From Trachythela sp. YZ-2020 (taxonomy: Eukaryota; Cnidaria; Anthozoa; Malacalcyonacea; Clavulariidae), in NCBI GenBank assembly GCA_016169945.1, contig JADLSH010000316.1, positions 496,001 through 560,000 of the forward strand: DNA of 64,000 bases, written 5' to 3'. The translations under genes and the position numbers were made by a program. The notes under the pieces were generated by a model that ran no database searches, was not told where the DNA came from, and saw nothing but the letters and a program-made list of their open reading frames with translations. Below, in pieces: positions 58,060-64,000 of this stretch. The stretch's first letter is position 1. Each line of letters starts with the position of its first letter.

Positions 58060-59911
58060 GGTTGTCCTTTTGCGAAATATCGGAAAAAATGTCACTGGAT
58101 GTCTGTTGAGAACGACGATAATGATAAGCACTGTGTTTAGAGAAGAAATTCGTTATGCAGAGTTTGTATATCGGTAATTAACTACGTGTAGTTGAAACGA
58201 AGGAAAGTAAAATTTTCATGAAAGTAGTATCAATGTCAATATTTTCGTTGTACAGCTGGCTAGCTTTGGGTTATTGCTTACACTTACAGTGAAATAGATA
58301 TAATTGCACATTTAAATTTCGTACTTTTATGAAGTTACTTCATGCTTTAAATGACGCTTTTAAGGACCATTTCAGGTCTTTGTCAGGCATGACATTATAC
58401 ACTTAACAATAAGTCTATTTTCATTGAGGCAATCCGTAGTTTTATTCATGCAAACTCAAGCACTCACAACAATAAATTCATCAGCAACGCATCGGTAAAT
58501 AATTATGCAAGATTACTGAAAGTCAATAGTGAATATGGAAATTCTTTAGTCTTTGACACAAAACAAAATACCATTAATTTTTAACTGAATAAATGTCAAT
58601 AAAGGAGAATGTAATGTTTGGCAATAGTTCTGTCGTGAACATGTGGTTACTCTGAAGTGGGCGTCAAAATTTTGCATGCATGGATCCCAGATCCAGTAAT
58701 GTCAACGAGCAGTCTTCGTCGACAATTTTACAGGAATTGACTCATATCATCGTTGCACGAAATTTGATATTGTTGAGTCCCTCTCAGCAGGTGGGAAAAT
58801 TGTCCTAACTGACCAAACTATCGCAGGCGCTTTCTTGTTCGGCAACGATTTTTTTTCGACACGAGCAAAACTCATATTTCGCTGAACTTTTTCTCGTACT
58901 GCTGTGGAGTGAAACAAAAAATAGGATGGTAGACTTAAAATTAACCAAGATAAGAATTATCTTGACGTCATGCATAATCGGGAAAATATCAACAAAGAAT
59001 TCATCGCTGCAACATGCCATAAAATGGAGTTTCTGCCAAAATGTGTGTTTTTGATGACAAATAAACTCGACCAGGAACGGAATTAATATTAACGAAAAAT
59101 TAGTTGAATTATGTGATGCACATGCAGTTTATTGTCTAGATAAGGTATAAATGTTTGGTTTTTGAGTGGGATTGTGGCCGAACGATGTTTTGACCAAATT
59201 TCAGTATGTAAAGTATTCAGCTAAAATTGCTTATGTTTGACCTTCATTTTCTCTTTGGCGCAGGTTGTGCCACTAAATTTTGATTAGGTCAGAAGATTAA
59301 TTTTTACCAATATAATGAAGACTTGCGAAAAAAATCGAGAAAAGGCTGAATTTTAGCAGGTTTCATGTACAAGTATAATTTATACGATGAAGGTAATCCA
59401 AAAAATGAGCAAAAAATATACATTAAGCTATTTGCTTCTCTATAATAGTTTAAAAAATGATTTTATGATTTTCAAAGTATTCTAAAAACAGATAAGCTTA
59501 GTAATCAGATTTTTCTACGAGCCCCATTTCGAAGCCTGTATACTTTTCGGCCAATTTCAAGGTATTTTCGAGCCTGTAGTAGAATTGCTGGCCTTGTGAA
59601 AAAAAATCGAGAAATGTTGCTATTTTTGGCTTGAATTTGACCCCATGGCCAGACGCCATTTCGAACGCGTTATTCTGCTCTGTTTTGGTTTGTACTGAAT
59701 AACCGATATTTAATAGTTTACATTATAAATATTGTGAACATTGGAAAATAATAAAGTTATAATACAACATACAACTGAAAATTTGTCTTTCACTAGAATC
59801 GACCACATTGTTTTGGTTTTACGCGAAACACATTTCTTCAGTCTCGCAAAATACACGCGCAGTTCGTGGGAGGTTTCGCGCGTGGTCAGACAATTTTCCC
59901 ACCTGTTGTCC
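58060..59911. other. No recognised gene; GPCR upstream region
   Basis: AT-rich, with short chance frames only (for example 58805-59020, minus). No repeat shared with the rest of the window was noticed. Confidence 0.5.
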
Positions 59912-60750
59912 CTCTCTCCTCGGCAGAGGTTTCCAACTTTTTGTAAATTCCGTAAGTTTTTCCGTACGTTTATACGAGGAACCGCTGACGAGTGTGTTTG
60001 TGGGCAGAAGAGAAATCGAGAAAAAAATCGAAGGAAACCTCTGCCAACTTTCGATCGTGATCTGAATAAATGGGTCGTTTTCTGACTAGTTGGTTATAAT
60101 CGCTGCAGAACATCTTAACCATCCTCTGCTTTTTCGCTTTAACGATAACTGATCTGCAAACCCTTGATGTTTTTGGTGGTTTTTTTATTTATTTAGTTCA
60201 TTTTATTTGCAAATTTAGCAGATTTGGCACATTTATCTTCGTGTAATTGTAGCAGTCTAAGCAGTTGTACTCACTTTTTGGTACGCTACTCGTTGTATAA
60301 CTATTGTATTTCACCTTTTATGCATTATTTAAATGTTTTGAGCTTTATCATATCTTAACATTGGAAATATATTTGATTTAGATTATGATTTAGATTTCAC
60401 AGTTTAGTGGTCACAACAAATTTGTACATATAAATGTGAACCCTTGCTCAAACACTTACAATCCATATATATTTATGATTGCTAGACAATGACGAATTTG
60501 AAAATATCTCTATGAATGTCATACATGCAGTATTTCAACAGTTCTGATCGGTTTCGGGGTGTTGTTTTGATATGCCACATGAACCCCCCCGGTTTGGCGC
60601 CATTTTGGACCGATAGTTGGAAGAGGTTTCCTTGGATTTTTTCTCGTTTTCTCTTCCACCCACAAACACACTCGTCAGCGGTTCCTCGCATAAAATACGG
60701 AAAAGCTCACGGAATTTACAAAAAGTTGGAAACCTCTGCGGAGGAAAGAG
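59912..60750. mobile_element. TIR transposon related to 8792 and 20085 elements
   Basis: The left end CTCTCTCCTCGGCAGAGG pairs with the right end CCTCTGCGGAGGAAAGAG. The arms are about 150 bases (shared GGTTTCC, CCAACTTTTTGTAAATTCCG, AACCGCTGACGAGTGTGTTTG). No clean target duplication is visible (CTGTTGTCC against GTTGAGCCC), so it is old or one flank is rearranged. No transposase. The terminal motif groups it with two other elements in the window. Confidence 0.8.
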
Positions 60751-61027
60751 GTTGAGCCCTTCTCGAGGTCGACCTTGTATTCTGCCTTTCGAAAGTACCT
60801 GAATATTATATCTCTGGCGGTTGAGTTACTTATACCCAATCAAGGTGTCGCCGAATTTCTCCCTAGAAATTTCGATTTGTTCCTTAACTCTTTTCTCTTC
60901 CCTTTGAATATCAGCTCTAGCATTTTTGCTTCTATTTCTTCCAAAGTTAGTCGAATGACGTGGTCTAATTCTTCCTTCTCCTGAGTCAGGCGCGTTTTTT
61001 CTTTCAATGTTGTTGCAATTTTAGTTT

Positions 61028-61255
61028 CAATTGATCTAGTGATAGTAATGTCGACATCATTAACGTGTCATTCAGTATGTAGTATGAGTAGTATTTAACT
61101 TTGAATATGTATAACGTGAAGGAAAATTACATGCAAAATAACAACAATGAATAATAAATCTAAAGCATATATGTGTAGAAGTTTATCTTAACCTCACAAT
61201 CGTGACAGTTAGGGGAAAGTACTTTCCTATCTTCATTAGACTTTTGTAACAGTTT
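61028..61255. repeat. Repeat module shared with 20395-20640
   Basis: Second copy of the module found inside the 20085-20832 element. Here it lies about 280 bases outside the 59912-60750 TIR element, so a larger related element may have been present. Confidence 0.7.
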
Positions 61256-61519
61256 TGGGGGCGCGTCGCTATGGTTCATCGTTGCATTGGTGAACCTCCC
61301 ACTGATTCAAATATATGGCGGACTGTCATCGAAATAGCGAACACTGATTGGTCTAATTCAGCATTACAATAGCTGCATGACGACAGCAAAATATCACTTC
61401 TTGCAAATATATTTGTTTTACAATAGTTTTTTTGAAAGTTTTTTAAAACGTTTTTGTAAAAAAACACAATAAATTTGTTTAAAAACACAATAAAGTAAGT
61501 AAAATATTAAAGAAAAGTT

Positions 61520-62010
61520 ATGGAACCGAATGAAAAGCAGCATGAAATCGAAAAAGAGGCCGAAAAACTTTCCAGAAGAAGGGATCAAAGACGCCGACGT
61601 TTGCCAGAAGAGACTGCTGAGATTAGAGAAACTCGCTTGCAAAAGCGCAGAGAAGCTTAATTGGAAAAAAAGAACTGCACAAGCTAAGGTAAGCAAAAGG
61701 AATATAATAGAGTTTATAGGCAACAAAAACGAGTTTCAGAACCGTTAGAAACAGCCGAGGAAAGAGAAACTCGCTTGGCAAAACACATAGAGGCTTGGCA
61801 AGAAAGGGCTGCCGACGAGAAAGGTAAGAAAACAGAGTATAATAGAGTGTATAATGTAGAGAAAAGAACGAACGAAAAGGTTTCAAAAAATAAAACAAGT
61901 ACGAGCTTCAGAAACAGCTGAGGCAAGGGCAAGAAGAGCTGTTTTTTCAAACAGCAATTGAAAATGAGAGTGAACAAGACCGACAGAATAGACCAGCTGA
62001 AAACAGAATA
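61520..62010 (+). pseudogene. Helitron-like N-terminal arginine/glutamate repeat remnants
   Basis: Starting MEPNEKQHEIEKEAEKLSRR, the frame has RRRLPEETAEIRETRLQKRR, then a stop. After frame changes it continues LETAEERETRLAKHIEAW near 61755. Repeated ET-AE-RETRL units of this kind occur at the N terminus of many Helitron replicase/helicase proteins in invertebrates. No Rep or helicase domain follows. The assignment is by repeat style only. Confidence 0.45.
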
Positions 62011-62539
62011 AGCCCCTACAAAAATGAACTGTACTAGCAATGTAAAATTGATAAATGTTCAATTTTATACAAGCGCACACACAATACCTTGCCTAGCTAT
62101 CTTGGCGATTATATTATCTTGTATAATGTGCGGAACTCGCGTAACACGCGGTATGCTAATTTTAACGCTATTTGCCCAAGGTATACAAGAGGGAAACAGA
62201 GGGTGGACGTACATTTTAGTTACAGCAACTAGACAGTAGAACAATTAATATACTGTACCTCTAAATGCCAGGAAGGTTGATTCGCTAAACTGTTTTAAGA
62301 ACAATTTGCGGAGTAACATTCTTAAAGACCAACAATTTTTACACCATTTAAATAGATCCATAAGTTTATATATTTTATACCAACATAATAGTTTATCTAT
62401 AGTTGCTATAATCTTGTAAATAGCTGTATATTATAATTATTGTTAACGTATTCATATATGATTGTAATTTAAATTAGTTGTGAGGGCCACAAGTTTATTA
62501 GCCTAGGCTATTATGTGCTACCCTCTTTAAATAAATAAT

Positions 62540-62812
62540 TTATTATTATAATTTATTATAGTTTTTAGAACTATAGTATTTTGGAACAAAAACTATAGTT
62601 AATTTAAACTAGAGTTTTAATAGCCGAAAATTATAGTTTCTATAAACTTTAGTTATTTCTAAACTATACTTTTTCAAACTAAAGTTTTGAATTATAAACT
62701 ATATAATATTTATCTAGACTTCTCTGAACTATACTTTCTTAAAGACTTAAACTATAGTTTTGAACCATAAACTATAATTCTAAACTATATTTTTAGACTG
62801 GTATGATAAAAA
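62540..62812. repeat. AAACTATAGTTT-type palindromic block
   Basis: About 270 bases are dominated by variants of AAACTATAGTTT and its partial forms (AACTATAGT, AAACTATA, TATAGTTT), irregularly spaced by 10-20 bases. Like 46741-47096, it is self-complementary at many scales and non-coding. Confidence 0.75.
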
Positions 62813-62814
62813 TA

Positions 62815-63116
62815 GTAGAAGGTTTAGGTGGTGGATATTTCGAGTGAAATAATATATACAATATTTTTAGACCTGAACGGGAACGGCTGCGAAAAATGCA
62901 ACTCAAAGTCCTCCGACAGGAATCGAACCTTCGATTCCGGTGCGGCGCTCTGACCACTGAGCTACAGACTCCAGTTGGCAAGCGTTAACCGCAAGTTCTT
63001 CATGTACTATTTCAAAAACGAGTTTGAGTGTTTGATCACGTACGATATCAAAACACTCGAAAGCTAATGAATCTCTCGGGGCACGCTTGGCAACTGGAGT
63101 CTGTAGCTCAGTGGTC
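62815..63116. repeat. tRNA-like SINE fragments in inverted arrangement
   Basis: On the minus strand, 62974-62910 has an A box (TGTAGCTCAGTGGT), D-arm GAGC and a B box (GGTTCGATTCC), but only about 14 bases where the anticodon arm and variable loop should be. It is therefore a tRNA-derived repeat, not a working tRNA gene. The same 5' part recurs inverted on the plus strand at 63093-63116 (ACTGGAGTCTGTAGCTCAG). The segment 62815-62882 recurs at 63420-63485. Confidence 0.75.
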
Positions 63117-63200
63117 GTTTTTGAAATGGCTTCTCAAAACGAAAGGCAGTGAACCGTTTTAGGACAATCGCATTGATTTTTTGTTAAATTACGATGAATG

Positions 63201-63235
63201 AAACACTAGTGTTTGATTATCAAACACTAGTGTTT
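63201..63235. repeat. Direct repeat of a palindrome, AAACACTAGTGTTT
   Basis: The 14-base palindrome occurs twice around GATTATC, and AGTGTTTGAT recurs just after. This makes a compact self-complementary site. Confidence 0.85.
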
Positions 63236-63384
63236 GATGCAGTGTTTTACCAGGTATGAAAGCCCATTCACGTGACGGAATGGAGCTGTCTGATTGAGTA
63301 AATTGCTAATGAATTATTAATGAGTTTGAGAAGTATATATATAGATGCGGGTATACTGCGGGTTGTGATAAGGTAAACTACAAG

Positions 63385-63620
63385 ATGTATTTTTCTGCGT
63401 CTCACTCGATTGAAATTAAGGTAGAAAGTTTAGGTGGTGGATATTTCGAGTGAAATAATATATACAATATTTTTAGACCTGAACGGGAACGGACCCGCGT
63501 TCCCTGCAGCCGTTCCCGTCCAGGTCTAAAAATATTGTATATATTGTCTCACTCGAAACATCCACCACCTAAACCTTCTACCTTAATTTCAATCGAGTGA
63601 GATGCAGAAAAAACCATCTT
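63385..63620. repeat. 235-bp hairpin with arms of about 105 bases
   Basis: The left arm runs from TTTTTCTGCGTCTCACTCG to ACCTGAACGGGAACGG. The right arm is its near-complement, from CCGTTCCCGTCCAGGTC to CTCACTCGAAAC and CGAGTGAGATGCAGAAAAAA. The loop is about 18 bases including CCCGCGTTCCCTGC. The inner part of the left arm also occurs at 62815-62882 beside the tRNA-like element. Confidence 0.88.
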
Positions 63621-64000
63621 TATAAAAATAGTACTTTCAAGTATAATATATAGTGTATAATGGTAGCCAACAAAACTACTAGTTTTCAAAGCTACAGTAC
63701 ATAATTATACATAATTGCACATAATTATACATAATTCACTGAATATTTTGTTCATTCCAGGAATAGAAATTAAACTGCCTGATATCTAATATAATTGGTA
63801 TGAAAATAACTGATAAATATTTTGATTACAATATATATTTCAGTTAATAAATGTTACTCTTTGTTAAGTACGTGTTGTTTCGTCCACGCCTTTCCTCGTT
63901 ATTGAGTTTGAACTTGATTTCTCTCACTATATCTTCTTGAATAAATGGCCGTGGCATATTTAAAAACTGCACACTTTTTGCATGCTCTAGAAAAATATAT
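63621..64000. other. No recognised feature
   Basis: AT-rich sequence to the window edge. TACATAATTATACATAATT-like words repeat briefly near 63700-63735. Confidence 0.5.

Noticed and set aside
58805..59020. Small minus-strand protein upstream of the GPCR
   Set aside because: No motif, signal or homologue recognised, and its length is expected by chance in this composition.
59903..60759. Clean target duplication for the 59912-60750 element
   Set aside because: CTGTTGTCC and GTTGAGCCC do not match well enough to call.
62910..62974. Functional tRNA gene
   Set aside because: A and B boxes are present but the space for an anticodon arm is too short.

Overview
The window looks like nuclear DNA of an early-branching animal, most likely a cnidarian and perhaps an anthozoan. 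The reasons are AT-rich sequence, very sparse genes, spliced genes, and a repeat load made of CR1/jockey-like LINEs, DIRS-type tyrosine-recombinase retroelements, a Ty3/gypsy element, hAT ends, TIR elements with 9-bp target duplications, and a Penelope-type hammerhead. This is an inference from gene and repeat style; the species cannot be named from sequence alone.

Only three host genes are well supported. (1) 5228-5831, plus strand: a two-exon secreted IL-17-like cytokine, with a perfect kappa-B site and a TATA box just upstream. (2) 36546-37106, minus: a 186-residue protein with a myristoylation-type N terminus and a C-terminal NC motif of permuted papain-fold (LRAT/PPPDE-like) type. A dead paralogue lies at 13070-13608. 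(3) 57103-58059, minus: a single-exon class A GPCR with unusual TM6 and TM7 motifs.

The left 40 kb reads as an eroded tandem segmental duplication. The unit order is papain-fold gene, then a long non-coding repeat, then a minus-strand LINE. Repeat copies are at 1-3402, 14529-16950 and 37244-39360, with related LINE blocks at 6660-11045 and 16942-19005. Comparing copies gives empty sites that date and bound later insertions. One is a 1.36-kb foldback element (1574-2933) whose inverted arms contain minisatellites. Another is a 1.94-kb TIR element (8792-10731) carrying a decayed DUF3504 gene fragment. A third is a short insertion (18667-18928) with a hammerhead ribozyme.

22255-27577 is a complete Ty3/gypsy element with apparently identical 210-bp LTRs but frameshifted genes. 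27728-33205 holds a hAT fragment and a modular repeat with (CAA)n. 33530-35130 is a second foldback with minisatellite arms. 39941-45465 is a 5.5-kb segment with hAT-type ends containing an apparently spliced gag-RT gene, a 100-bp satellite and a mariner-like MITE. 49217-53100 is a DIRS element split by a TTAA-flanked MITE. 53102-56830 holds two more LINEs. The right end (59912-63620) has another TIR element, Helitron-like coding remnants, AT-rich palindromic repeats and tRNA-like/hairpin repeats.

The genes do not form a pathway, though a secreted cytokine, a receptor and a membrane-anchored papain-fold protein are the host content. The dense one-base frameshifts in otherwise young elements suggest residual long-read sequencing errors, so broken frames should be read with care.
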